DNA from: Campylobacter mucosalis
Lineage (GTDB): Bacteria; Campylobacterota; Campylobacteria; Campylobacterales; Campylobacteraceae
DNA: 64,000 nt
NCBI RefSeq assembly: GCF_013372205.1
Contig: NZ_CP053831.1
Location: 1,178,001 to 1,242,000, forward strand
Direction of reading: 5' to 3'
This document shows, in pieces, positions 19,856-28,724 of this stretch; position 1 is the stretch's first letter, and every line of letters begins with the position of its first letter. The notes beneath the pieces are model-generated. The model was not told the origin of the DNA. It did no database searches and was given only the letters and a program-made list of their open reading frames with translations. Made by a program: the position numbers and the translations under genes.

Positions 19856-19871
19856 ATTATACTTAATTATA
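19856..19871 (-). promoter_or_regulatory. Tandem -10 elements for the protease gene
   Basis: Two perfect TATAAT hexamers on the minus strand (19871-19866 and 19861-19856) lie 22-37 bases upstream of the start, overlapping an AT-rich tract. They imply strong or doubled initiation. Confidence 0.5.
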
Positions 19872-19903
19872 CATAAAATTGATTGTATTAATACGCAATA
19901 AGA

Positions 19904-19990
19904 CTAGTCAGATAAGCCATTTTGAATCCAAATTCGCTTCACAAAGTTCTCAAAATTTAACTTTTCTACAAAATAGAAAATTATAAATGC
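19904..19990 (-). pseudogene. Possible C-terminal gene remnant
   Basis: Between the protease promoter and the next gene, the minus strand reads as a protein-like tail ending EKLNFENFVKRIWIQNGLSD before TAG (19906-19904), with no start codon upstream before an in-frame stop. It could be the last few dozen codons of a gene deleted when the protease arrived, or chance. The family is not recognised. Confidence 0.25.
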
Positions 19991-20024
19991 CCCTATTTAT
20001 AATGTGCCTTTACTGGATTTTAGA

Positions 20025-20059
20025 GAAAGTAAGAGTTTTTATAATAAACTCTTACTTTC
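20025..20059. terminator. Long hairpin downstream of the DUF4149 gene
   Basis: Perfect 14-bp arms GAAAGTAAGAGTTT (20025-20038) and AAACTCTTACTTTC (20046-20059) with a 7-base loop sit 10 bases beyond the stop of the minus-strand gene. The T-tract is weak on both strands, so it may be an RNA-stabilising stem as well as a terminator. Confidence 0.55.
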
Positions 20060-20069
20060 ATTTTGCAAT

Positions 20070-20540
20070 TTACCTTTTAAAACTTTTAAGAAAAAATAGC
20101 AGTGTCTGAGCTGCCATCATAAGTTTCATTACATATTCACTTGCCTTATGGATAGCGTTAAATTCGGCATTTGCTATGGTTGCAACCTCACCTTTTGCTT
20201 GTGCTTGTAAGATAAAATCCGTAAAATAAAAGATAAAAATAAGAGCTAGTGCTAAATTTATAAACGCAAGTGCCAAGCTTGAAATTTTAACGTGTTTACA
20301 CTCATCTTTACGTAAATTAATAAGCTCAAAAAGTATAGCAAACAAACTCACAAATAGTAAAAAGTAGTTGTACTTTATGAAAATTTGCGTCATTATAATA
20401 CCGCTTTGAAAATGCGTAAGAACCCCCTCAAGTCCGAATCTCTGCGGGTAGAATATCGCAGGTGCGACAAAAACACCAAGAGCAATCTCCATACCGACAA
20501 GCCCTGCTAAGAAAAATAGATATATGTTTTTTATGGCCAT
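20070..20540 (-). CDS. DUF4149-type four-helix membrane protein
   Basis: A 156-residue protein with four predicted membrane segments (about 5-27, 45-65, 80-105, 135-153). The first contains the ALGVFVAPAIF pattern seen in DUF4149/TMEM205-like proteins. Its function is unknown. It follows prmC by 9 bases on the same strand, so it is probably the last gene of an M48 protease-prmC-DUF4149 unit, ended by the hairpin at 20025-20059. Confidence 0.75.
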   Translation of the reverse strand: MAIKNIYLFFLAGLVGMEIALGVFVAPAIFYPQRFGLEGVLTHFQSGIIMTQIFIKYNYFLLFVSLFAILFELINLRKDECKHVKISSLALAFINLALALIFIFYFTDFILQAQAKGEVATIANAEFNAIHKASEYVMKLMMAAQTLLFFLKSFKR

Positions 20541-20549
20541 AGTATTCCT

Positions 20550-21359
20550 TTAATATTTAAATGCGACAAATCCACGGTCAAATCCCGCTAAATCCTTGTA
20601 AAATTCCGCCCTATAACCAAAATTTCCAAGCTCTTTTTGCATACTTTCACGCTGGTCATAGCCCATTTCACAAGCTAAAATTTTAATATCTCTAAGGCTA
20701 GAAATTCTAATAATCTCTTTTAAAATTTCATCTCCGCTCACTCCACCAAAAAGTGCAGTTTTTGGCTCGTTTTGCACCCATTTATCAAGCTCATACTCAT
20801 TTGCAATGTATGGCGGATTTGATACTAAAATATCAATTTGACCGCAAATTTCATCAAGATAGGAGCAGTTAAAAAGCTCTACTTTATCACTAACACCAAA
20901 TTTCTTTGCATTTTTGGTGGCATTTTCTATCGCTACGCCGCTTATATCGCTTGATTTTATAAGTGCATTTTTTAAATTTAGTGCCAAACAAATGCTTATA
21001 ATACCGCTTCCAACTCCAATCTCGGCAATCTTTGGCATATTAAAATTTTTAGCCACCTCTAGCACTTTATCAACCAAAATTTCAGTCTCAGGACGCGGTA
21101 TTAAAACGCCTTTAAATACGTCAAATTCAAGCGAATAAAACGAAGCCTTGCCAGTTATATACTCAAGCGGTTCGCCATTTTTAAAACGCCAAATCTGCGT
21201 AAAATACTCGCTAAAATCAAAAATTTCATTGTCTTTTAAAAAAAGCTCTTCTTTGCTGAAATTTAAAAAATTACAGAGCAAAATTCTAGCCACAGATGAG
21301 CCATTTTCACAATCTTTTAGCTCGCTTTTGGCTAAATTTAAAGCCTCTTTAACTCTCAT
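20550..21359 (-). CDS. prmC: Release factor glutamine methyltransferase
   Basis: A 269-residue PrmC/HemK. It methylates the GGQ glutamine of peptide release factors. It has an N-terminal helical domain, SAM-binding motif EIGVGSG (113-119), and the catalytic NPPY (181-184) in ILVSNPPYIANEY. IPRPETE (88-94) is also characteristic. Its first 11 bases overlap the end of the M48 protease gene, indicating coupling. Confidence 0.95.
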   Translation of the reverse strand: MRVKEALNLAKSELKDCENGSSVARILLCNFLNFSKEELFLKDNEIFDFSEYFTQIWRFKNGEPLEYITGKASFYSLEFDVFKGVLIPRPETEILVDKVLEVAKNFNMPKIAEIGVGSGIISICLALNLKNALIKSSDISGVAIENATKNAKKFGVSDKVELFNCSYLDEICGQIDILVSNPPYIANEYELDKWVQNEPKTALFGGVSGDEILKEIIRISSLRDIKILACEMGYDQRESMQKELGNFGYRAEFYKDLAGFDRGFVAFKY

Positions 21360-22548
21360 TTTTTAGCTTTTCTATACGCTCAAAAAGCGTTGGATGAGAG
21401 TGATAGATGGCCGAATATAGCGGATGAGAGAGCGGAAAGGCTTTATTTTCTAAGCCTAGTTTTTTTAGTGCGTCTATCATACTTTGTTTATCTTTTGTTC
21501 TAGCACCAAATTCATCTGCACCAAATTCATTTTTTCGGCTAATAAATCCAATAATTGGATTAAACAAAAAGCTAAAAATAGGCGAAAAAAGCAGGAAAAA
21601 TACAACAAATCCGCCTCCACCAAACATACCTATGCTTTCATAAACAGAATTTGGAATATTTGCAAATATAGCAAAAAACAAAAACAGCATAATGGCACTT
21701 AGGGCTATCATTTTTAAAATATCCTTGTGCTTAAAATGCCCAAGTTCGTGTCCTAAAACAGCAATAATCTCATCTATGCTTAGCTTTTGTATGAGCGTGT
21801 CAAACAGCACAACCCTTTTTGTAGCCCCAAGTCCACCAAAATAGGCATTTAAGCGACTATCTCGCTTACTAGCGTCCATCACGAAAACACCGCTACTTTT
21901 AAAACCTAAGCCTATTAGTAAATTCTCAATAGCAGATTTTAACTCGCCTTCCTCAAGCGGTGTTACTTTGTTAAACATAGGAGCGATTATGGTTGGGTAT
22001 ATTAAATTTATAACAATTATGATGCCAAAACTGATAAAAAATGCCCAAAGCCACCAAAACTCGCCTAAAAAATCTATGCAAGTTAAGATAATCCAAATAA
22101 AACCAGAGCCAAAAACAAGCGTTAAAAGTAGCGATTTTATCGTATCAACTATGAAAATTTTTGGTGTTAGGTTTGAAAACCCTTGTTTTTTATCTTTTAT
22201 AAATTTCTCATAAATATTAAACGGCAAATCAATAACTAAATTTATAAACACAAACGCCATAGCAAAAGCTATATTTTGAGCAATAGTATCGTCAGTAACG
22301 ACATAAGCGTATAAAATTTTAAGACCAAAAACAATCCAAAAAATAGCAACAAGAGCATTAAAAATAAGGCTAGTTAGCTCAAATTTCTGATTTTGTATGG
22401 CGATATTTGCCGCATTTTTATACTCATCATCACTTAAAACAACCGCCTTTTTTAAACTAGCATTTTTTATAAAATTTATCTGCAAAATCGCAAAAAAGCA
22501 CCTTAAAAAAACATACAAAAAATATATAAAAACCAAAAAATAGATCAT
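21349..22548 (-). CDS. M48 family membrane zinc metalloprotease (Ste24/CAAX type)
   Basis: A 399-residue protein with about seven membrane segments. The zinc site HELGH (about residue 265, in VLGHELGHFKHKD) is followed by a downstream glutamate in NEFGADEFGA. Length and topology match the Ste24-like M48A group rather than the short HtpX. It probably degrades or processes membrane proteins. It lies 3 bases after the sodium symporter stop and overlaps prmC. Confidence 0.9.
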   Translation of the reverse strand: MIYFLVFIYFLYVFLRCFFAILQINFIKNASLKKAVVLSDDEYKNAANIAIQNQKFELTSLIFNALVAIFWIVFGLKILYAYVVTDDTIAQNIAFAMAFVFINLVIDLPFNIYEKFIKDKKQGFSNLTPKIFIVDTIKSLLLTLVFGSGFIWIILTCIDFLGEFWWLWAFFISFGIIIVINLIYPTIIAPMFNKVTPLEEGELKSAIENLLIGLGFKSSGVFVMDASKRDSRLNAYFGGLGATKRVVLFDTLIQKLSIDEIIAVLGHELGHFKHKDILKMIALSAIMLFLFFAIFANIPNSVYESIGMFGGGGFVVFFLLFSPIFSFLFNPIIGFISRKNEFGADEFGARTKDKQSMIDALKKLGLENKAFPLSHPLYSAIYHSHPTLFERIEKLKNES

Positions 22549-22551
22549 AAA

Positions 22552-23925
22552 CTACCTTAAAAAATTATCATAAAAACTACTTACAAATACAACCAAAATC
22601 AAAAATGGTATGATATATTTTATATAAAAATACCAAATTCCGATAAGTTTTGCATATCTTTGGCTTCCTTGCAAAATCTCCTTTTTAGCCTCATCTTTAA
22701 GCACCCAACCCACAAAAATAACACAACCAAGAGAGGTTAAGATAAAAAATATCGTAGCACTTATAGCGTCATAAGCGTCAAAGATGTTTTTGCCAAAAAT
22801 TGTAACATCAGAGAGCAAATTTGTAGCCATAAGACTAGGCAAATTCCCAAGCACGAAAATGCCACCAAGCACTATAAAAATGGCTCTTTTTCTACGAATT
22901 TTAAATTTTTCTTGAATTGTTGTAATGATAACCTCATAGATAGGTAGCGACGTAGTAAGCGCTGCTATCATAAGAAGCGTAAAGAACGCAACCGCAAAAA
23001 ACTCCCCAGCCCACATATTTGAAAACACTATCGGAAGGCTTTTAAAAACAAGGCTTGGGCCGCTATTTGGCTCTATACCAAATGTAAAAAGCGAAGGGAA
23101 GATCATAAATCCTGCCAAAACGGCAATTGCGGTATTTAAAATTCCTGTTATGATTGAAATTTTGACCAAATTTTCATCTTTTTTAACAAAGCTTGATAGC
23201 GTTATCATCACGCCAAACCCGAGCGAAAGCGCAAAAAATACCTGCCCTAAAACATCAATAAAAAGCTTCATATTTATCTTTGAAAAATCGGGAGTAAGAT
23301 AAAATTTAATCCCTTCAGACGCACCTTCAAGAGTGATATTTTTAAACACCATCGTAAGCATAAGCAAAAACAAAAGAGGCATAAGATACTTCGCCGACCG
23401 TTCAATACCCTTAACCGCACCTTGGACTAAAATGATATAGTTTATAAGCACAAAAACAAGGGTTGCAAAACTAATAGCAAGTGGGTTGCTAACGATATTT
23501 TGCTCGTAAAAAGCGGTCGTGGTTTTAAAATCAAGTGTGTTTGAAAGATCAAGCATACCAAATGAAATTTGTGCTATGTAGTTTAACACCCAGCCACCTA
23601 TGACCATATAATAAGCCATTATCCCAAACGCACCGACAAGCCCCATCCAGCCGACTATCTTCCAGTATGAACTTACTCGTTTGCCATTCGCACTACCGCC
23701 AAAAGCGTCAACGGCATTTACCTTTAAACGCCTACCTATCGCGTTTTCAACGAGAATCATTGGAATTCCTATTGCTACCATCGCCATGCAAAACGTAAGC
23801 ACGTAAGCTCCGCCGCCATTTTGTCCCACAAGATACGGAAAACGCCAAGTCGCACCAAAGCCGACGGTCGCCCCAGCAACAGCTAAAATGTAAGTTAGTC
23901 TTGAGCTCCAAGAATTTCGGTTCAT
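22552..23925 (-). CDS. Sodium-dependent neurotransmitter-symporter family transporter (copy 1)
   Basis: A 457-residue LeuT-fold transporter with 11-12 membrane segments. The first helix reads GATVGFGATWRFPYLVGQNG. The unwound-helix WRFPY is kept, but the usual asparagine before it (LGN-x-WRFP) is alanine, so the Na1 site differs from LeuT. The substrate is probably an amino acid, not identifiable from sequence. It starts at ATG 23925 with an AAAGGAAATT site. A second, diverged paralogue is encoded at 28725-30032. Confidence 0.9.
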   Translation of the reverse strand: MNRNSWSSRLTYILAVAGATVGFGATWRFPYLVGQNGGGAYVLTFCMAMVAIGIPMILVENAIGRRLKVNAVDAFGGSANGKRVSSYWKIVGWMGLVGAFGIMAYYMVIGGWVLNYIAQISFGMLDLSNTLDFKTTTAFYEQNIVSNPLAISFATLVFVLINYIILVQGAVKGIERSAKYLMPLLFLLMLTMVFKNITLEGASEGIKFYLTPDFSKINMKLFIDVLGQVFFALSLGFGVMITLSSFVKKDENLVKISIITGILNTAIAVLAGFMIFPSLFTFGIEPNSGPSLVFKSLPIVFSNMWAGEFFAVAFFTLLMIAALTTSLPIYEVIITTIQEKFKIRRKRAIFIVLGGIFVLGNLPSLMATNLLSDVTIFGKNIFDAYDAISATIFFILTSLGCVIFVGWVLKDEAKKEILQGSQRYAKLIGIWYFYIKYIIPFLILVVFVSSFYDNFLR

Positions 23926-23996
23926 ACAATTTCCTTTTTTGTAAAGGGTTGATTATATAATAAAAATGTTTTGAGTTTTTTAAAATTTTAGCACAA

Positions 23997-24017
23997 ACGA
24001 GCCAAAATTTGGCTCGT
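23997..24017. terminator. Bidirectional-looking hairpin terminator
   Basis: Perfect 10-bp arms ACGAGCCAAA and TTTGGCTCGT surround one central base. T-rich sequence follows on both strands. It lies just beyond the hydrolase remnant (minus strand) and upstream of the symporter gene, so it probably ended the old hydrolase transcript and now ends the BCCT transcript. Confidence 0.65.
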
Positions 24018-24036
24018 GCGGTTAATTTTTTACATT

Positions 24037-24214
24037 TTAAGCCCAGTGTGCTCCGCCGTGCTCGGCACCTTTGACGATGAATAAGCTACTTTTTGCACCA
24101 ACTTTTAGCAATCCTTCGTGTAAAATTTCAGATTAATTTGGCGAAACTCTCGTGTCTTTATCGCCAACCATTATAAGAAACGGCAAAGTCAGCACTTTCT
24201 CACAATTTTCACAC
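24037..24214 (-). pseudogene. Remnant of an alpha/beta hydrolase C-terminus
   Basis: The minus strand reads LPFLIMVGDKDTRVSPN, an in-frame TAA, then SEILHEGLLKVGAKSSLFIV and KGAEHGGAHWA before a TAA at 24037-24039. GDKD with a following GAEHGG is the Asp/His part of the catalytic triad in esterase or BD-FAE-like hydrolases. No N-terminal part with the serine nucleophile exists, because BCCT coding sequence adjoins directly. It is a truncated and stop-interrupted relic. Confidence 0.7.
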
Positions 24215-26164
24215 TTAACTTCCCCTTATCGTGTGTAAAAACTGCATATGCTTTCTGTATTGCTCAATGACATCGTTTATGAGCGTAGCTTCGCTCCAGC
24301 CAAGCACATCATAATCCTGACCGCCCTCTTTTAGATAAACTTCAGCACGGTAATAAATATCATCGCCATTTAAAACTTGCGTGTAATCTGGGCTTTCACG
24401 CCTAACAAGCTTTATGCCGTAAACAAAATCCATCTCATCACCAAGCCCCACTATAAGCCTTGCAAATTTAGCCTTTTCATCAACCTTTACCTTTGCTTCT
24501 AAGCCATTAATCTCAAACTCCGCTCTTAGTTTTTCAAGTGAAACTATAACGACATTGCTTAAAAATTTATCCGCGTGAAATTTATTTGGAAGTGCTATCA
24601 TCGCCTTAAGTCGCTCCTGCCAAGGCTTTGAAAGATCACTTAAGGGCATATTTGAAATTTCCTGGCTTTGCTTTTTTATGATATCAACCCTAAGTGCTTT
24701 AAATAGCCCAAATATCGCAAACAGCAAAGCTATCGTAAATGGCAAGGCTGCAACTATCGTCATCGCTCCAAGCGAGGCAAGACCACCGCCAAGCATCAAA
24801 GCACAAGACACCACGCCTATTGTAACTCCCCAGAAAATTTTCTGCCAAAGTGGAGTTTTATCAGAGCCGTTTGAACAAAGCATATTTATAACCATAGCGG
24901 CTGAATCAGCAGAGGTTACAAAAAATATCACAACCATAAAAATAGCAATAACGCTTAAAATTTTAGCCATTGGAAATTTAGCTAAAAAGACAAAAATAGC
25001 CGTAGAGATGTCGCTATTTACCGCCTGTGCAAGTTCTACAAAACCACCTTGAACTAGGCTTATAGCACTATTGCCAAAAAATGTCATCCAAACAAACGTA
25101 AAACCAGTTGGGACAAATAACGCACCAACCACAAACTCGCCTATCGTTCTACCTTTTGAAATTTTAGCTATAAAAAGCCCGACAAATGGCGACCAAGAAA
25201 GCCACCAAGCCCAGTAAAGTAGCGTCCAACCGCCAAGCCAACTCTCATTTGCCCTCTCGTATGCGTAAAGATTAAACGTATTTGAAATTAGCGTTGAGAT
25301 ATACTCTCCGCTGTTTTGAACAAGCGTTTTTAAAAGCAGAGTCGTATCACCTAAAAATAGCACCAAAAGCACAAATATGACGGCTGCGATAATATTTGTG
25401 TTTGATAAAATTTTAATGCCTTTATCAACGCCACTTGCCGCCGAGATGGTCGCAAGTGATGTCAAAACGATAAGTAGCGTGATATTCATGCTAGGCAAAT
25501 TAAAAACATAAGAGAGTCCGGCATTTACCTGCACAACACCGTATCCAAGCGACGTAGCGACACCAAAAAGCGTAGAAATCGTGGCAAACGTATCGATAGT
25601 ATCTCCTAGTTTGCCATAAATTTTATCGCCTATAATAGGATAAAACGCCGAGCGAAGCGTAAGAGGCAGGTTGTGTCTGTATGCAAAAAACGACAAAATA
25701 AGAGCAACAATAGCATAAACCGACCAAGCACTTATGCCCCAGTGAAAGAATGTTATATTCATCGCTTGTCTAGCGGCAAAATCGCTATTAGGTTCGCCTG
25801 TTGGAGGATTTAAAAAGTGCATAAGCGGTTCGCTCACGCCAAAAAACACCAGCCCTATACCCATACCAGCCGCAAAAAGCATAGCAAACCACGATACATT
25901 GCTAAACTCAGGCTTTGTATGATCAGCACCAAGTTTTATGCTTGAAAATCTACTAAGTCCCAAAACTAACACGCAAACAACTATGATAGCTATTGCTAGG
26001 ACATAAAACCAGCCAAATTTATCTGTAATGAAATTTTGTATATCTTTAAAAAATTTCGCCGAAAGCTCAGGAAAAATTAGCGAAAAAATCGTAACACAAG
26101 ATATTATAAAAATGGACGGATAAAAAACTGATGGATTAAATTTTTGTGTTTTTGATATGTTCAT
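24215..26164 (-). CDS. BCCT family betaine/choline/carnitine transporter
   Basis: A 649-residue transporter with about 12 membrane segments (to about 510) and a 140-residue cytoplasmic C-terminal domain. That layout matches BetT-like members, where the tail senses osmotic stress. The tryptophan-rich substrate motif is visible in WAWWLSWSPFVGLFIAKISK. It probably imports choline, glycine betaine or a similar quaternary ammonium compound with sodium or protons. No bet genes are nearby, so use as an osmoprotectant importer is inferred. Its 3' end abuts the hydrolase relic. Confidence 0.93.
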   Translation of the reverse strand: MNISKTQKFNPSVFYPSIFIISCVTIFSLIFPELSAKFFKDIQNFITDKFGWFYVLAIAIIVVCVLVLGLSRFSSIKLGADHTKPEFSNVSWFAMLFAAGMGIGLVFFGVSEPLMHFLNPPTGEPNSDFAARQAMNITFFHWGISAWSVYAIVALILSFFAYRHNLPLTLRSAFYPIIGDKIYGKLGDTIDTFATISTLFGVATSLGYGVVQVNAGLSYVFNLPSMNITLLIVLTSLATISAASGVDKGIKILSNTNIIAAVIFVLLVLFLGDTTLLLKTLVQNSGEYISTLISNTFNLYAYERANESWLGGWTLLYWAWWLSWSPFVGLFIAKISKGRTIGEFVVGALFVPTGFTFVWMTFFGNSAISLVQGGFVELAQAVNSDISTAIFVFLAKFPMAKILSVIAIFMVVIFFVTSADSAAMVINMLCSNGSDKTPLWQKIFWGVTIGVVSCALMLGGGLASLGAMTIVAALPFTIALLFAIFGLFKALRVDIIKKQSQEISNMPLSDLSKPWQERLKAMIALPNKFHADKFLSNVVIVSLEKLRAEFEINGLEAKVKVDEKAKFARLIVGLGDEMDFVYGIKLVRRESPDYTQVLNGDDIYYRAEVYLKEGGQDYDVLGWSEATLINDVIEQYRKHMQFLHTIRGS

Positions 26165-26245
26165 AAAGATCCTTTTAAATTTTTTAAGCTCCTTTTAACA
26201 TATCAGAAAAAGGTAAATGAGTAAAATTTAATCCAAACTAAATCA

Positions 26246-26770
26246 TCACTTTCCTATTTTTTCAGAAAACACACAAGCCTGTTTTACGCCACTTTGACAC
26301 GCTTTTTTGAAGTATTCACGCGCGATATTTTCATCCTTTTTACCATCCATGCCCTGATAGTAAAGCATACCAAGAGAGTAGCTAGCCTGAGCATAACCCA
26401 AATTCTCTGAAGTCTGCCAAAATTCCTTGGCTTGAGTTACATCTTGTTCAACTCCTCTGCCCGTGGCAAAAAGCAGTCCCATTCGGTAACTAGCAAGTGC
26501 CTTAATACGATCATCCCCTTCTTTTATCGCACGTTCATACAAGGATATCGCGTCCTTATAATCACCCTCTACACAGCTTGCTTTCTCCCTCATCCAAGCG
26601 TAGTTATAAATTGCCTCAATGTGACCTTTTTCTACCAATTCCTCATAAATTTTGGCAGCCTCTGTGCAGTTTGCATCATTAAAAGCACGAACAGCCTGTC
26701 TAAATTTATCGTCTAAATTTTGCCCAAAAGATATGGCAAAAATCGCGAAACAAACCAGTAAAATTCTCAT
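26246..26770 (-). CDS. Secreted Sel1-like repeat protein
   Basis: A 174-residue protein with a signal peptide (1-16, ending AISFG) and three to four Sel1-like helical repeats: AAKIYEELVEKGHIEAIYNY, then units with YRMGLLFATGRGVEQD and YSLGMLYYQGMDGKKDE. Paired cysteines recall the Helicobacter cysteine-rich Hcp proteins, which are secreted and host-exposed. The exact role is unknown. It lies 10 bases after the ABC-F gene on the same strand. Confidence 0.8.
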   Translation of the reverse strand: MRILLVCFAIFAISFGQNLDDKFRQAVRAFNDANCTEAAKIYEELVEKGHIEAIYNYAWMREKASCVEGDYKDAISLYERAIKEGDDRIKALASYRMGLLFATGRGVEQDVTQAKEFWQTSENLGYAQASYSLGMLYYQGMDGKKDENIAREYFKKACQSGVKQACVFSEKIGK

Positions 26771-26780
26771 TTTCTCTCCT

Positions 26781-28715
26781 TTATGTATTTAAATTCTCAG
26801 CAATCTCAAGCACTTCAAAGTATTCATTTTCTAATCTTTCAAGCTCATTTTTACTCGCTTCAAGCTCATCATAAAGCTTTGAAATTCCAACATCTTGATA
26901 GATTTTTGGGTCAGCTAAATCGTTTTGTAATCTTTTAATCTTTTCATTTAACTCATCTATTAAATCAGGATATTCGTTTAAAATTTTACTCTGTTTATAG
27001 CTTAGTTTTACGCCACTTTTTTGCTTGGTTTGAGCTTCGCTTTGATTGTTTGCTGTTTTTTCAAACTCACTTAGCTCATTTAACTCATCTTCAAGCTCTA
27101 AATAAACGCTGTATTCGTTATGTATAACATCAATCTTAGCGCCGCTAAACGCCCAAAGTTTATTTGAAATTTTATCCACAAAATAACGGTCGTGGCTGAC
27201 AAAAATAATAGCGCCGCTAAAACTTTGCAAATACTCTTCAAGGATGTTAATCGTAGCGATATCAAGGTCATTTGTCGGCTCATCAAGCACCAGCACGTCA
27301 TACTCTTTTGTAAAAAGAAGCGCAAGTGCCACCCTGTGCTTTTCGCCACCACTTAAAACGCCAACTGGTTTATCTAAAAATTCCTTTGGAAAGAGAAAAT
27401 TTTTAAGATAGCCATAAACGTGCATATTTCGCCCACGAACCTGCACGATATCGCCACCATTTGGGCAAAAAACCTCAATTAGACTTTTCTCATCGCTTAA
27501 CTCAGTTCGGTTTTGATCAAAATAGCCAATCCTAACATCGCCACGCTTTATCTCGCCACTATTTGGCACCAACTCGCCAAGAAGCGTCTTTAAAAGTGTG
27601 CTTTTGCCTGAGCCGTTTTTACCGACAATGGCTATTCTTTCGCCTTGTAAAACCCTTGCGTTAAAATTTGAGATTAGCTCTTTTTGCCCCATTTTTATGC
27701 TTAAATTTTTAATCTCAAAAAGCATTTTTTTGCGGTTTTCATTTAGTCCGCCTTGATTAAAACTCTTTTGAGCACGTTCAAGCTCTAATTTTACCCGCCT
27801 AATTACGCCGGGATTTTTTTTAGCCTCTTCACGCATTGCAAGCACTCGCTCTTTTCGCCCTTCGTTGCGTTTTAAACGTGCTTTCACACCACGTCTTAGC
27901 CATTCTTCTTCGCCTTTTAACGTCTTTAAAAGCGTCTCGTGAGTTTTAGCTAAACTTGCTAAAATTTCCTGCTTTTTTTCTAAATAATAAGCGTATCCGC
28001 CGTCAAAATTTCTAATTTTTGCGTCCTCAATCTCAATGCTACGAGTCGCAATAGCGTCTATAAAATAGCGGTCGTGGCTTATAAAAACTATCGTCTGCTT
28101 CGAGTTTTTAAGCATATCTTCTAAAAATCTAACCATATAAACGTCAAGGTGGTTTGTCGGCTCATCAAGAAGTAAAATATCTGGCTTTTTAAGGATTAAA
28201 GCACCAAGTGCCACGCGTCTAACCTCGCCACCACTTAGGCTATTTACAAGGCGATTTTCATACTCTTTTAAGCTAAAATATTCAAGCACACGCTCAATAT
28301 TTCGCTCAATGTCCCAGCCGTCCTTACTTTCAATAAATTTTATAAGCTCATCGGCTCTGTCATGAAGCTCTTTGTTTTTAGGGTCGTGTGCTAGTTTTTC
28401 TGAAACTTGCGAATACTCATCTCTTGCGTCAAAAATCTCTTTTAGCTCTAAATTTAGGGCGTCTTTTACATTTAAACCATCATCAAATTTTGGCATTTGA
28501 GCTAGCATCTCAATCTTTATGCCATTTTGACGTATCACTCGCCCACTATCAACCTCATAAGCACCACTGATGATTTTCATCAAAGTGCTTTTGCCACCGC
28601 CATTTTTACCGATTATCGCCACTCGCTCGTTTTCATTTATGCTTAGGCTAACCTCGTTTAAAATTTCGTTTGCACCAAATTTTTTACTAACTTCTATTAA
28701 ATCAATTAAAGCCAA
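26781..28715 (-). CDS. uup: ABC-F family ATPase, Uup-like
   Basis: A 644-residue protein with two ATPase modules and no membrane domain. Module 1 has GKNGGGKST, signature LSGGEVRRVAL and Walker B DILLLDEPTNHLD. Module 2 has GKNGSGKST, LSGGEKHRVAL and VLVLDEPTNDLD. A charged coiled-coil C-terminus (about 575-640) is the Uup mark. ABC-F proteins act on the ribosome E site and relieve stalling; Uup also affects transposon excision and branched DNA. It follows the sodium symporter by 9 bases. Confidence 0.92.
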   Translation of the reverse strand: MALIDLIEVSKKFGANEILNEVSLSINENERVAIIGKNGGGKSTLMKIISGAYEVDSGRVIRQNGIKIEMLAQMPKFDDGLNVKDALNLELKEIFDARDEYSQVSEKLAHDPKNKELHDRADELIKFIESKDGWDIERNIERVLEYFSLKEYENRLVNSLSGGEVRRVALGALILKKPDILLLDEPTNHLDVYMVRFLEDMLKNSKQTIVFISHDRYFIDAIATRSIEIEDAKIRNFDGGYAYYLEKKQEILASLAKTHETLLKTLKGEEEWLRRGVKARLKRNEGRKERVLAMREEAKKNPGVIRRVKLELERAQKSFNQGGLNENRKKMLFEIKNLSIKMGQKELISNFNARVLQGERIAIVGKNGSGKSTLLKTLLGELVPNSGEIKRGDVRIGYFDQNRTELSDEKSLIEVFCPNGGDIVQVRGRNMHVYGYLKNFLFPKEFLDKPVGVLSGGEKHRVALALLFTKEYDVLVLDEPTNDLDIATINILEEYLQSFSGAIIFVSHDRYFVDKISNKLWAFSGAKIDVIHNEYSVYLELEDELNELSEFEKTANNQSEAQTKQKSGVKLSYKQSKILNEYPDLIDELNEKIKRLQNDLADPKIYQDVGISKLYDELEASKNELERLENEYFEVLEIAENLNT

Positions 28716-28724
28716 ATTTTACCC

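Noticed and set aside
23926-24036. Functional gene between BCCT and the symporter
   Set aside because: Only a hairpin and AT-rich promoter sequence are seen; the protein-like part belongs to the hydrolase relic.
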